Assembly: GCA_003254905.1 (NCBI GenBank)
Contig: QANU01105622.1
Coordinates: 82,441 to 146,440, forward strand
DNA: 64,000 nt
DNA from: Nissolia schottii
Taxonomy: Eukaryota; Streptophyta; Magnoliopsida; Fabales; Fabaceae
Direction of reading: 5' to 3'
Positions 25,410 through 37,231 of this stretch are shown here, one piece after another. Every line of letters starts with the position of its first letter. Within the stretch, counting starts at the first letter, position 1. The notes beneath the pieces were generated by a model. The model did not search any database. It was not told the DNA's origin and was given only the letters and a program-made list of their open reading frames with translations. Both the position numbers and the translations under genes were made by a program.

Positions 25410-28148
25410 CTAGTTACCATTGTTGCGATTCTTGAAATTCCAACGGCTGGACGTCATCTTCAAGATCAGATACACTTCGATCTTCAAGATCACCATCTCA
25501 TATAATCGACCAAAAATTTTGAAATAAGCATGCCTGCATTTTCTGTTGAAGAAAATGACACCCAATACTCCCCAAAACCCTGTGGCAAATCCGATTCCTA
25601 AGCCCATATAAAACCACGAATGTACTTCAGATTCATCATCATGCTCTGTAATCGGATTTGTATTGTTGAAATTTTCATCTTGTCTGCAGTTCTTTGTAAG
25701 TGGAGATCCACAAAGTTTAGGATTGCCCATATAACTAAGGTTTGTAAAACCTTGAAGTTGGGTCCCTGATGGTATTTTGCCCATAAAATTGTTGAATGAG
25801 AGGTTCAAGACTTCAAGAAAATTCATGTCAGACATGGACTCAGGAATTTGTCCTGAAAGTCGGTTGCTCGAGAGATCAAGGGATTCCAACTGTTTCAAGC
25901 TCCCAATATCTTGTGATATCATTCCCACTAAGTGATTGTGAGACATATTCAATGATTGCAATCTAGCCAGCACAAATAACTCTGATGGTATTGTTCCTGA
26001 TAGACTGTTACTTGAAAAGTCTATAGCATACATCGAACTTGAATATGTTAATTCATTTCCTTTTATAAGCAACGCAAGATTGAAAGTAAATGTCTTAGTT
26101 TTGTTCAATACATGAATGCTAATGAAGAACTCATCAATTGAACCATATTCAGCAATCATGCTTGTCATGTTGTGCAAGCAGTTGGGTATTGGTCCTGACA
26201 ATCTATTATTTGCAAAATCCAATATCTTGAGAGAATGAAGCTGACATATATTCGCAGGAATATTACCACTGAATTGGTTGGATCTCAGTAGGAGAGCTTT
26301 TACACTTTGTCCCATCCATCTAGGTATAGCTCCAGAAAACTTATTTTCACCTAGATTAAGGATCCATAGATTTTTGCAATTTTTAAATGAGTGAGTTACT
26401 TCTCCTGATAACTCATTCCCATTTAAATTCAATGAAATTAGATTAGATAAGGAACCCATTGAGTGTGGAATTTTTCCAATCAGGTTATTGTTCTCCAAGT
26501 TAACATGAAGCAATGATTCCCAGTGTATCCAACAATTCGGAATTTCTCCGGATAAAGTATTATCAGAGATGTCCAAATACTTTAAATTGCTTTTTCCCTT
26601 CATCTTGTGACATAAGAGAGGAGCAATCGATCCAGACAGTGAGTTACTAAATAATACCAAAAGTGTCACATTTGGTGATAATTGAGGCACACCACCCATC
26701 AAGTTATTTTGATCCAGCCAACAAATTTTGGAGTTTAGCAATACATTTGACATGTCTGCATTGATCGAGTTGTTTGTTAAAGAGAAATGGTCAAGTTGAG
26801 CGGCAAAGTTCCAAAACTTGTCAAGAGGTTCAAACGAAACCCTTGAGTCCATAATGGTTAGAGCTTTAAGTGAGGTTTGTGTATGTAGCCATGAAGGAAG
26901 TTTGGGAGTCACATATCCAAGCCACATGACTAGAAGTTGAAAAGGAGGGGTCCATTCTAGATCGAAATCAAATATCAAAGCTGGTGACCTCAACTCTAAA
27001 AATTTTAAATTTGAAAGAGAGTGAAAATTTCTTTCAGAGATATTTCCTGTCAAGGAATTATCAGCAACTTGTAAGGCCTCCAAGTTAAATAGTTCTCCAA
27101 GACTTTCTGGAAGAATTCCATTCAAGTCATTGAAATTGAGATTCAGCACATTCAAGGATGATAGATTTCCCAAACTTGTAGGAATTTGACCAGAGAATGA
27201 ATTATCGTCAAGATAAAGTCTCTGCAGTTGGTCAAGTTGGCCGAACCAATCCGGAATAGGTCCATCCATATTATTTCCAGACAAAACCAATCTTTTAAGG
27301 CTTGAAAGATTTGGCAATGTTTTAGGTAGTTGGCCGTGTATGTAATTATCGGAAAGGTCGATCACAGATATCCCACAACTAAGATTGAATATCCAAGGAG
27401 GTAACTCAGACACAAAATCATTGTCGCCAAAATTTAAAACTTGAAGTGAAGTAAAATTGGCATATTGAAGAGATGGATAGATATTATGAAGTTGACAATT
27501 GTACAAGAACAGCTCTGAAAGTGAAGGAAGTAAGGTCACTGGGTGAAGCCAATCAGTTTCGCTATGAAGATCAAAACTACTAAGGTCAAGATGTTGCAAG
27601 AAGGAAAGGGTAGAAATCCAGCGGAGGTTATCAACGAGAAGACCGTCATTATATGATAAATCAAGATAACGAAGGTTGGAGGAGTTTTGACATTGGAAGG
27701 GATGTGTACCTTTTGACAGATCATTACATGCCTGATGACGCATGGGATTGTATCGGATGCGTTTGAAGTCATTGTTGGATAAATCCAAGTGGCTTAAGAA
27801 TTCAAGATCCAGCAAAGACAGATCGAGTTCACCTGTTAGGCAGTGTGATTTGTCGTCTTTGTCTCCATAAACAGGGGGAATTGTATGACAAGGGAGACTG
27901 AGTTCCGTGACTCTGCCAGTGATGTTGTCGCATTGAACTCCTTCCCACTTACAGCAATCATTTTGAGGGAGCCATGAGGAGGAGAGTAAGCCAGCAGGAT
28001 CTGTAACTCCTTGCTTGAAGTGAAGCAGCGTGCTCATGTCCTTCTCGCTACATCGAACCTTCATGCTGCACGTGACCGACTTTAGGGAGATTGTACACAG
28101 TAGTAACCAAACCAAAAGGGTTTCAATATGGTAGTGAAAGGCACCCAT
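25410..28148 (-). CDS. LRR receptor-like protein, EIX/Cf type (RLP-1), intact
   Basis: Single exon, 912 residues from the ATG at 28148. An in-frame ATG 57 nt upstream exists, but MGAFHYHIETLLVWLLLC begins directly with a signal peptide and the paralogs start at the same place. Order: signal peptide (about 1-27); LRR N-terminal cap with CSEKD..TLLHFKQGV and the CCKWEGVQCD pair; about 25-30 extracellular LRRs of the LxxLxxLxLSxNxLxGxIP type; an island region (about 690-725, after CLHNMTSM) that breaks the LRRs; four final LRRs ending in FNNFMGKIPSGTQLQGF; an acidic juxtamembrane piece (EHDDESEVHSW); one transmembrane helix (YMGLGIGFATGFWGVLGVIF); a short basic tail. No kinase. Family members recognise microbial or apoplastic ligands and recruit SOBIR1/BAK1-type kinases; this ligand is unknown. 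A close paralog of RLP-2, facing an ADF gene in both units. Confidence 0.93.
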   Translation of the reverse strand: MGAFHYHIETLLVWLLLCTISLKSVTCSMKVRCSEKDMSTLLHFKQGVTDPAGLLSSSWLPQNDCCKWEGVQCDNITGRVTELSLPCHTIPPVYGDKDDKSHCLTGELDLSLLDLEFLSHLDLSNNDFKRIRYNPMRHQACNDLSKGTHPFQCQNSSNLRYLDLSYNDGLLVDNLRWISTLSFLQHLDLSSFDLHSETDWLHPVTLLPSLSELFLYNCQLHNIYPSLQYANFTSLQVLNFGDNDFVSELPPWIFNLSCGISVIDLSDNYIHGQLPKTLPNLSSLKRLVLSGNNMDGPIPDWFGQLDQLQRLYLDDNSFSGQIPTSLGNLSSLNVLNLNFNDLNGILPESLGELFNLEALQVADNSLTGNISERNFHSLSNLKFLELRSPALIFDFDLEWTPPFQLLVMWLGYVTPKLPSWLHTQTSLKALTIMDSRVSFEPLDKFWNFAAQLDHFSLTNNSINADMSNVLLNSKICWLDQNNLMGGVPQLSPNVTLLVLFSNSLSGSIAPLLCHKMKGKSNLKYLDISDNTLSGEIPNCWIHWESLLHVNLENNNLIGKIPHSMGSLSNLISLNLNGNELSGEVTHSFKNCKNLWILNLGENKFSGAIPRWMGQSVKALLLRSNQFSGNIPANICQLHSLKILDFANNRLSGPIPNCLHNMTSMIAEYGSIDEFFISIHVLNKTKTFTFNLALLIKGNELTYSSSMYAIDFSSNSLSGTIPSELFVLARLQSLNMSHNHLVGMISQDIGSLKQLESLDLSSNRLSGQIPESMSDMNFLEVLNLSFNNFMGKIPSGTQLQGFTNLSYMGNPKLCGSPLTKNCRQDENFNNTNPITEHDDESEVHSWFYMGLGIGFATGFWGVLGVIFFNRKCRHAYFKIFGRLYEMVILKIEVYLILKMTSSRWNFKNRNNGN

Positions 28149-28202
28149 AGTGATTGCTCGCTCAAGAAAATTATTTTGGTGATGGGAATGTATGTTACCA
28201 CC

Positions 28203-28213
28203 CACTACAAGAA
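28203..28213 (+). mobile_element. CACTA-like terminus upstream of RLP-1 (end only)
   Basis: CACTACAAGAATTTATAAGG matches the start typical of CACTA transposon ends. No partner end in the correct orientation was found nearby, so this may be a relic or chance. Confidence 0.3.
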
Positions 28214-31200
28214 TTTATAAGGTTGGCGGCTCATTACTCATAATAATTTATGAGATTAATTTAATTTAAGGTATTATTAGTCTCAATTATTTTTTTACTA
28301 TTAATTAAAGTATGTTATTACATGCGATTCTTAAAATCATTACTGTAAAAATAAAATACATTTTTAATAATGTATTAATACATGTCTAAATAAATAATAT
28401 CAAAAAAAATTAACACTATCAATTTATAAAAATTAAATTCAAAAAGATATTAACTATCTCATATATATTCTCATTGACGTGCATCCATCCATCTTTCAAT
28501 TTCAAAGTCGTTTGTACAAGACAAGCTTCACTTCAACTCTTGTGGAAAAATGGAAAGTGGGAGTTGGGGCACCTATGGCTATGGTGGTGACAGGAGGCGA
28601 TTGTTGACTTCACAATGGCCAAGTCTTAACAATATGATGGAAAACCTGGACATATGGAGAACAAGACAATGTGATCATATATAATTTCCACTACATTGAG
28701 TCGAGGAACCGTTATTGATGAATCGATGATTCCAATGTCTGGTCCCACACTATTCTGCAGTGGTTCAACTTCAGGTTTCTCACGCCATAGAGCAGATATT
28801 TTAAGGGAACATGGAATAAGAGTTACTACTGACTACTGTATATACGCCCGTTTCGAAAGTTGTATATGGCCGAATAGGATTATTTAATATATTACCTAAG
28901 AATAATCTCACTTGAACAATAAAATTGAATAACAAAATTGGATAATGTATAAAAATACAAAATATATGAGTGCACATCTATCCAACATAATTATTATACT
29001 TTTTATATACACTCACATGTTGTTGTATTTTTATACGTTGTCCAACTTTATTATTCAAGTAAGATTATCCACTATGTAATGCCTTCATCAATTTGGATGA
29101 TGAGATCATTGTATTGTATACATAGAGATGATAAAAATGAGTTCAACTCAGAGGGATGGTGCTAACAACTTGTCATTTTTTCGTGGGACGAGCTGATCTC
29201 GTTTTACTCACAGGTTAAGCGTGTTGGCTCGTGGGATAGGACGGGTTGGTTTGTGGAGAAAAATTCTTTTAATAGAAACAAAACATGATTTTGTAACATT
29301 TTTTTGGTTTTTGGTTGCAACAGTGACTTAGAATTTTGAACGGTATTAAAGTAAAGTACATTATAATTTTGTACATTTTTTTTACTTTTAAAAAATTAAA
29401 TTGGTGACAATAGGTATTAGGAAAGGAATTTAATTTTTTTTTAAAATTTTGTGACTTCATAAACATTCTAATTTTTTTATTAGAATGATACATTTTAATA
29501 AATGAGTAAAAATTATGAAATTTTATTTATTTATTTATTGTTATCAGCTCGTGAACTAACTCACCAACTTACAAATATCTTAAAAATGGGGCATGTGCGT
29601 ATATGTGTGTGTGTATATATATAACTCGTCAAAAAATCAATTTAGCTTATTTGTCATTCCAACTTATATGTTAAAATGAGGGATAATTAATTCAGATATG
29701 CACAGACATAAATTTTTTTATTTTTATTACATAGTAAATAAAAATTACAAAATAAATAAATTAAAAATCAAATTAATCAATTAATATAATAAAATAATAA
29801 TAATATTTATAATAGATATATATATATATATATAAAACTAATATTTAATAAGTGTCCAATAATATATTAATTATTAAAATACACGTAAATACTTAACAAT
29901 ATTTATTATATTACGTATAATTGTACATCATAAAAGTAAACTAATTTAAAACATTGATTAATAATATTACATTTTGTTTATATTATTATTTTAAGTTAAA
30001 TATAATTTTAACATTAATTAATGATAAAGAAAAAAATATTATTTTTATAAATCAAAATATAGTGAAGGTTGACCATTTCTACTTGAATATGAACTGGAAA
30101 CTAGGATCATCCATTGATCCCTCTACTTGTATCCCAATCAGATGGGTCTGGCTAGGATGGTATGCCTATTGATTGGTGCCATCTAATGATTCTCCTCTTT
30201 TTTTTAAAAAAATTAACTTTGAAAAATTATAAATCAATCCACATCTTTTAATGCGTATTAAATTTTGTTCCCACCTTATAAAACTTAATTATTTACACAT
30301 TGACCTCACAAGTATAAGCAAAATTATCAAAATACCTTTATCTCTCGTACCTCTCCTCCTCCCTCTTACCGGGCCACACGCCTCATATTTATGTCTAGTT
30401 TATGAGATTATTAATCTTAAGGTATTATTATTAATCTAAAATTCTTCATATTATCAATTAAAAGTATACAATAGTGTTAATGTATGTTATAAAAATATAT
30501 TTGACTGTTAAAAGTCTAATTAATATAAAAATAAAGCACCTTTTATGACGTGTTTGTGTATGTTTAAATAATAATATAAAAATATTTACGTTATCCTTTT
30601 TTGTAGAGTAGAAGTGTCTTAACGATAAATTTTTTCTTTTCTAAGACTTGAATCTAAGACTTCTGATTTAGGAGTCAAGGTACCTACCACCTTGACTAAC
30701 CTCACGTTGATAATTGTAGGCACGAAGTTGTAAGACTTAATAACAATTTTGGTTAATTACAATTAAGAGATTAACTACATTACATGGAAGAGTAAAATTA
30801 AAATAAAAGTTAGACACAAATTAAAAAATATTATCCCATAAAATTTATTTATTTTTTCATAAAAAACTGCATTTCTTAATGCTTAAAACGTGAAGAATGT
30901 AACTATTAAAAATTTTAAATGTGGGTTGCAAATCCATTTACATGTGGGGTTATAAATTTAATAGGTATATATATTTATATAAGTTTTATTGCTTTACATT
31001 GTTGCTATAGTCCATGAAACTTTTGAGGTAGCGCATGAGATTTTTTTTTTCTTTTGTTGTTGGTCTGGTTTTAAGGATTCGCCTTGACTAATTTGAGTCG
31101 ATCTGAGTCGCGCATTTAATTGTGGTGGGTGAGTCTCCTAGTAAAGATAATTGCGTGCACAATATCTCAAATTCAAGACTTGCTTAAGCGATACGGGTGA

Positions 31201-31786
31201 GACTTATTTACTTTCGATGATGTGACATAATTTGATGATTATATTGGCAATATGTAATAATTTTATTTTATTTTCATATTATGCCATATGTAGATAAGAA
31301 AATAAATATATATGAAGTGTATATCTAAGTTTTTACTTGCGGATAGATAGATGAGGGATTCATGTCCCTTATCCATGAAAGTGTGATTTAGGAATTTTAC
31401 CAAGTAGGCTTCCGTTCACATCGACATAATTAATTTCTAGGTGCACCCTGATCACACGGGTCTCCCTCCGATTCATAAATGCATAGTGACGGTATAGAAA
31501 GTGACCGTTGACTTTACAGTAGCCAAGTCTGAAGTCTTTACAATAGAAAGTGAGAATTATATCTATCGACAATGTGATGTAACCTCGAGAAAAGCACAAG
31601 TCAATTTGATCATATAGTTCTATTAAATATAAACACAATTGGTGGATAATTGAGCTTCTTAAACATTTGATCAAAAGGTTAATTCTAAACGGTGTGTATG
31701 AAAAAAAGATTTGTTAAAAGAAGTATACTAACTTTAGTAATCTCAAAGCTTCAAAGAGAGAGTAATTATTGTCGACAAAGACACCC

Positions 31787-31821
<35 letters not shown>

Positions 31822-32050
31822 CTATTAAAAATTTGTGTCTTAATCATGGTACCCAAAATATGCTCATAAGTCTTGAATACTCACATAATGAAAAAAGAAT
31901 TCATCACCTAAAATTAAAATATCATTTTTTTAAAACATTTTCTTGATCACACCCTGATATATATCTAAAAACAGTGATTTTACTTTGAAATGACTTACTA
32001 CTTAAAGCTAAAAATTTAATAAAAGCTCCTCCTCAATCACATTTCAATCT
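28214..32050. other. AT-rich intergenic DNA with scattered SINE relics
   Basis: No coding gene seen. (AT)n tracts at about 29813-29834 and 31793-31818. About 30605-30720 (minus strand) carries A- and B-box-like segments (TAGTCAAGGTGGTAGG, TTAGATTCAAGTC) and may be a degraded tRNA-derived SINE. A clearer SINE relic at about 31043-31200 is listed separately. Short open frames such as 31369-31674 have no recognisable content. Confidence 0.5.
31043..31200 (-). mobile_element. Truncated tRNA-derived SINE (family shared with 34.3 and 57.5 kb)
   Basis: The reverse complement contains a CGCTTAAGCAAG segment, a diverged B-box region, ACTCACCCACCACAATTAA and CTTAGTCAAGGC-like parts in the same order as the full copy at 57535-57718. 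The terminus and duplications are lost. Confidence 0.6.
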
Positions 32051-32277
32051 GAGTCCTACTACACGTACATCAAAAAATATACACCATACATACACCCTAT
32101 ACTTATATACATAAAGTTTGTGTTTTAATGTCTGTAATGTTTGTGCACTTAATTAAGTATAATTGGGAATATCATCTATAAGTTTATAATGTTTGTGCAC
32201 TCATGAGAATAAAGTTTGTGCATTATTAATGGTGTATGTAGGGGTGTATAAAATTGGGTGTACATGTAACATTTTTG
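32051..32277 (-). mobile_element. Mutator-like MITE, 227 bp, copy 1
   Basis: Flanked by an exact 9-bp duplication TTTCAATCT (32042-32050 and 32278-32286). Termini on the reference strand of the family are CAAAAATG(C/T)(T)AC..GTACACCC and ..GTGTACGTGTAG; the core includes CACTTAATTAAGTATA and AATAAAGTTTGTGCATT. Non-coding. Confidence 0.9.
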
Positions 32278-32604
32278 TTTCAATCTCCACCTTAAAAATA
32301 ACTATCACCTAAAGTATTATATGATGGCAGCGAAGGTGTTGCTTCTATGTTTAGAGCACCGGCGGATGTGATGTTGAATATGTTGATGAATATTGTGAGT
32401 TTTTTAGCTCAAGGTTATGAGTTTGCTCCCAGCATGTTTAACCGACAATTTAAAATTAATCATTCTATTCTTATGGAGTTCTTTTGTGTCACCAATGGAA
32501 TCATTCGTAATAAAATCATGTGAAAAATAAATATTAAGGGGATCTATTATCAAAGAATGTATCATAAGTAAGTTGTGTTTTTGTTTTTCTACAAATGTAC
32601 TTAG

Positions 32605-33302
32605 GTTAACGCGACATCTAGAATAGCGCTTAGTGATAAATGTAAATTGAAGAACCACCATTTCATTGTGTTTAAGATTGAGAATCAAATAGTAGTGGAG
32701 AAACTTGGAAGCTCTCAAGAGACCTATGATGACTTCGCTGAATCTCTGCCTCCTGACGAGTGTCGCTTTGCTGTCTTTGATTTTGATTTCACCACTAACA
32801 AAAACGTTCACAAAACCAAAATTTATTTCATTGGATGGTAATTTTATGTTCCTCCAGTTCTTGTAACCATGGTAAAATCATAGTTCTTTCTAGCTATATG
32901 CAGAAATGTTAATAATAAATACTCATTGCAGTACAGGATCATTAATTAGTCTACACAAGAATGCTAGTTTTTTGTAATTCTACAAAGTGGGAAGATAAGC
33001 ATAGAGATGCTATAATAGTACTATTTAGTGTCATGTTAAGTAGAAACATACAATTTTCTCTGCACAAGGATTGATCAATTTCTATTGCATATAAGTTCAC
33101 ACTGCCAGGAACATGAACTGGTTGCATTTTTTTCATTTTGTGGCAGAGACATAATATAAAGGAGAATAACTAATTCCCCTCATACATATATAACTTTGTT
33201 TACTTGTTTGTTTATCACACACATATATATAGTGCACCAGATACATCAGAGGTGAGACAGAAGATGGTGTACGCCGGCTCCAACGCAAGCAACAAATCCT
33301 AG
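32605..33302 (+). pseudogene. ADF pseudogene (copy 2)
   Basis: Two exon remnants matching ADF copies 1 and 3. In exon 2 (about 32605-32841) the acceptor region reads GGTTAACGCG instead of GTTAGGCGAACGCG. 24 nt encoding the segment after CKLK are deleted, and one codon is lost before VVEKLG. No ATG exon was found upstream. Exon 3 (about 33233-33302) keeps PDTSEVRQKMVYAGS, but a deletion of about 50 bp removes the actin-binding helix and it stops early at AACAAATCCTAG. The rest of exon 2 ([27 protein letters not shown]) is conserved, so decay is fairly recent or still constrained in part. Presumed non-functional. Confidence 0.88.
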
Positions 33303-34296
33303 TGAGATGATTTAATATATAATATAATTGTGCCATCTAGCTATTATTCATATTTCATTCTATGCCTTACCTTTAGCGGCACCCTTATTTATTTATTTTT
33401 ATTTTTATTTTTTTCTGTTGCTTGCTTAATATGATAGAAAAACACCCTACCTTGTATTTCAGAGTATTAGACGGCTTGGTTTACACATCACATTTTATTT
33501 AGACTAAGGCCTTGTGATTTCTTTCAAGAAGTGATTTTTCATCTCATTCCGCCTCATCTCTTTGATGACTAATTGGACATACTTAAAAATTTTAAAGAGA
33601 CCAATTTAAGGTATTTCAAGCCGCCTGACTTGATCTTTTGTGTCATTTAAGACTTTGCACTGAAGTCGTTTTTACTCAACCAACACGCTAGCTACTAACT
33701 AGGACCCTTGATGGAAATGACCCATAAAAAGACTTGATGGGAAAAAGGACGAAACACCATAGTTTACGTTGATGCAAGGTTTTTCGCATTTCCATTTCAG
33801 TTACGGATATTGTTGCATTGTGATTATTGCAAACAAATTACAAGAATATTCAGCTGATGCGGCTACAATTGCTATATGGATTGGAGACCACTAAAATCAC
33901 AGTATTGCATCGGACCATTACGGTTGCGCAAAACTTTTGTCCATGTTGATGATAAAAAATTAAATAAAAAATTTATGTTATAGTAAAACCGTAGAAAATT
34001 TTTATAAAAAAAAGCTCATTAATATTTGGACAAAAATAATATAAAAATTTAGTTTAATTTTATCTATTTATCTAATTAAAGATCAACATATGTGCATTTT
34101 TTTTAAATTATTAATTTAAAAATTAAAAGTGTGTGCTCTTTCTAATAAAAATACACATACATCACTCTTTAATTCAATTAAGCAGATAAAATGAACTTAA
34201 AGAACTTGATGGTAATAAAATCGTCTACTTAGGCGAATTATGCAAAATGATAATAAAATAATATATTCTCTTATTTAAAACAAAAGAATGTGGATG
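33303..34296. other. Intergenic, AT-rich
   Basis: The first 150 bp still resemble the 3' flank of the other ADF copies (GCTTGGTTTA, TTTTTCTGTTGC). Beyond that I see nothing identifiable. Confidence 0.5.
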
Positions 34297-34485
34297 CCTT
34301 TTTTTTTTTTTGGTTGCCTGTCCGGTTCTAAGACTTTGCCTTGACTAAACGATACTGAGCCGCTTACCTGGTTGTAGTGGGTGAGTTTTCCCGGGATAAT
34401 TGCGTATTCAAGGTCTCGAGTCAAACTCGAGACCTGCTTAAGCGATACTGAGCCGCTTACTACTCTGATCAATCCCTGTTGGTTA
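34297..34485 (-). mobile_element. tRNA-derived SINE, minus orientation
   Basis: The reverse complement reads TAAGCGGCTCAGTATCGCTTA, then AGGTCTCGAGTTTGACTCGA, ACTCACCCACTACAACCAGG and TTAGTCAAGGCAAAGTC, ending in a poly(A) tail (poly(T) on the plus strand at about 34300). Same element order as the copy at 57535-57718. Pol III A- and B-box-like segments are visible. Confidence 0.75.
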
Positions 34486-34527
34486 AAGAACATGAATGTC
34501 TGAGTGTGAAGGGAATAATTATATTAA

Positions 34528-36420
34528 AAAATAAGTTAAAATTTTTCTCCAATATCCTGTCATTTTTTTCGTTGTTTTGTATTTTTCATGCATAAGAAAA
34601 TTTGAAAATACTTATTAAAATTTTTTTATATTTTTATTCAAAAATTTGTGTACGTTAATACAATTTATTTTTCTTCATCTTCATTTTTAATAGTCAAAAC
34701 ACTATTATGTTTGCCATAAATTTGCCCCGTCCTTTGAAATCATAACGGGTGACAAATAGTTACTATACCTTATCTCAATCAGAAGCAGAACTCTCACCCT
34801 TGGTTGACTTCAATTTGTTTATGGGTAGTTCATGTAAATCGAAAACCAAAATATAATTTATAATTGACAACTTTTTTAATTTAACAGCGAAGGATGTGTC
34901 AAGTTATATGACAAGCATTAACAGAGATGATTATGCCTTGATGCATAAGTGTCAGTTTGCTCTTTTGCGTTGCAATCTCTAAAATATGTTTTTGACATCA
35001 TCACAACCTACCATGTATGCATTTACACTTTATGAGTTCAAGTACTTCACAAAATTCTCAAAACTGTTTCAATGATACATAGATGATAGAAGTGGAGGAA
35101 GAGCGGGTTATCTCAGAAAATATAAGAATTTTCCATAAACAATTTAAGTTTACAAACTCGTATATTAGCGGTCAACAAAGGTGAGAGTGAGGAGTGATTC
35201 TTCTATACTCCATGGGAAAAAATCCAACATGCTCCGTAAAGCATGTAAATTGTAAACCAATGATTGTTTTTCGAAGTAGAAAAAACAATAAAGAGGAAAA
35301 GAAATTAATGGTAGAAATTATATCAACAGAAGACATTTCCTCTTTAAATGCATAATCATTTTTCGTGCAGTGATTGAGATAAGGCTGATAAAATAACATA
35401 ATTCATATTCTTATTATAGTACGTGAAATACAATAGTTTCTATAAGAAATTGAGAAGAAGAATTAGAATCTAAAATTAAAGAGGCAGATATCATTGTATT
35501 CTTGTTGTCGTTTGTGAATCCAAAGAGTTTTTTGGCTGCAAATTGAGAAAGAAGAAAGGAGAAGTTTTTACGCATTATTCCCAATGTCAGCCATAAACAT
35601 GGAATTTTTTTACTTTTTATTCTTAATAGGACAGAATAAAAACTGACTAATGGGTAATGATAGGAACTCTTCCAATTATTTGTTAATAATAAGTCTAATC
35701 CACCTATTACCAGCTAGCTCAAACATATGAATCTTTTCACATTCCAAACAATGGTTACACAATATTTTGACAAGTAGGTTAATCTGGACAAATTATTAAT
35801 TTATGCATCTCCATAAAATAATTATTCTAACAAAGGCACCGTGTTTTCAAAGAGAGATACATCATAGGAACTTCTGTATTTACTTTGTGAATGTGAAGTA
35901 AAAATTCTCAAGCCATCAACATTATTATTAGAGTTTCTGTTACTATTACTTAAAGAAAGACGTTAAATAGCCTTTATAATTCACGATATAAGGGATGTAT
36001 TAAATCTCACATAATCTAAATAACCTTTATAACATGAAGATAACTGTAGAGTGTTTGTTACTACAACTTTATATAAGAATTTTTCCACATATAGTTTTTC
36101 CATTGGCGAGTGAGAACTACGAGAGAATACAGTCTTTTTTAACATGGAAACAGATTGTTAAGAAAAGAAAGAAAAAGATATATAAAACAAACGAGTTCTG
36201 TTTTGATTTTGTGTAACCTTTTAACAAGAGAGAAAGTTCCAAGTAACATCTCTATATCTTAGTAGGTATCTATCATTATCAACTCTGACTATATGGAAAC
36301 ATTAGCAGGAATGGATAGTCCCACGAAATTTAATGATTTATCATCATAAAGACATAAACAGTAAAGCTTGACCTGATTCCAACAGGATGCTTCCGCGAAA
36401 ACTAATCATAATCATGGAGT
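34528..36420. repeat. Segmental duplication, copy A (partner at about 59597-63820)
   Basis: Long near-collinear match to 59.6-63.8 kb, for example TCATTTTTTTCGTTGTTTT, CATAACGGGTGACAAATAG, GAAGAGCGGGTTATCTCAG, GCAGTGATTGAGATAAGG and GATGCTTCCGCGAAAACTAA. This copy lacks the three mobile elements found in the partner, and carries about 440 bp (about 35380-35827) that the partner lacks. No gene recognised inside. Confidence 0.9.
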
Positions 36421-37135
36421 TTCTTAGTATATATATGTGGTACAAATACAATGAGCATTCCCATAAATAGTTTGTTTCTCCTGAATTTTAAGTTTTAATA
36501 AATTTTAAGTTTTAAAGTTAAGGTTAGTTGATAAATTTTACAAACAAATGTTTTTAATTGATAATGACATTAAAATTGAGGCTCTTCTGTGCTAATATTT
36601 TTCTCATTTAATCATTATCACCATTTTTTCTACGAGTTACTGAAAAACGTAAAGGAAGGTTCATAATATGCATCCAATCATGGGTCATGGGAAATTCATT
36701 TACTTTTCATCAATCAATAAATAAATAATGCATCACTTATCTCGCTTTATAGCTCGTCCTTGTATAATTTTTCAAAAGAATTTTTTTTTTAAAATACGTA
36801 AAAATAAAAGGGGAAACAGCTCTCTGTATATAATTAAATGAATTATGTGAGCCTTATTGCAATCTAAAATTCTACTAAAAATATATATTTATTATAAGGG
36901 AATCTAAACAATTTTATATATATATGTTTTTTTTTTCTTTGGCTAAACGAACCCATGTACGGTGATATCATGAATGTAAGTCATTGTCAAATTTATTTAT
37001 TGGTGACATGAAATCAAATTGACAAGATATGAAAAAAGGAGTAAAGTTTAGGTTGAATATTCCAGGATGAAGCTGCATGCTTGCTTACTATAAATATGGT
37101 GGCAGTGAGTGGATTGAAAGGCATCACCCAAAATC
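36421..37135. other. AT-rich region upstream of the plus-strand RLP pseudogene
   Basis: No gene. The last 100 bp would have been promoter and leader of the gene starting at 37136; TATAAATA occurs at about 37089. Confidence 0.5.
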
Positions 37136-37231
37136 ATGAATACAACATATTCCTCCAAACTAAATATGAGTGCAGTGGTCCTCCTCCTTTTCCTAACACT
37201 GGGTGGAATTGCAGAGTTGAGCTTGTGTACG

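Noticed and set aside
32647-32841. Short ADF-like protein starting at TTG
   Set aside because: No ATG start, deleted N-terminal codons, damaged acceptor and truncated exon 3; treated as a pseudogene.
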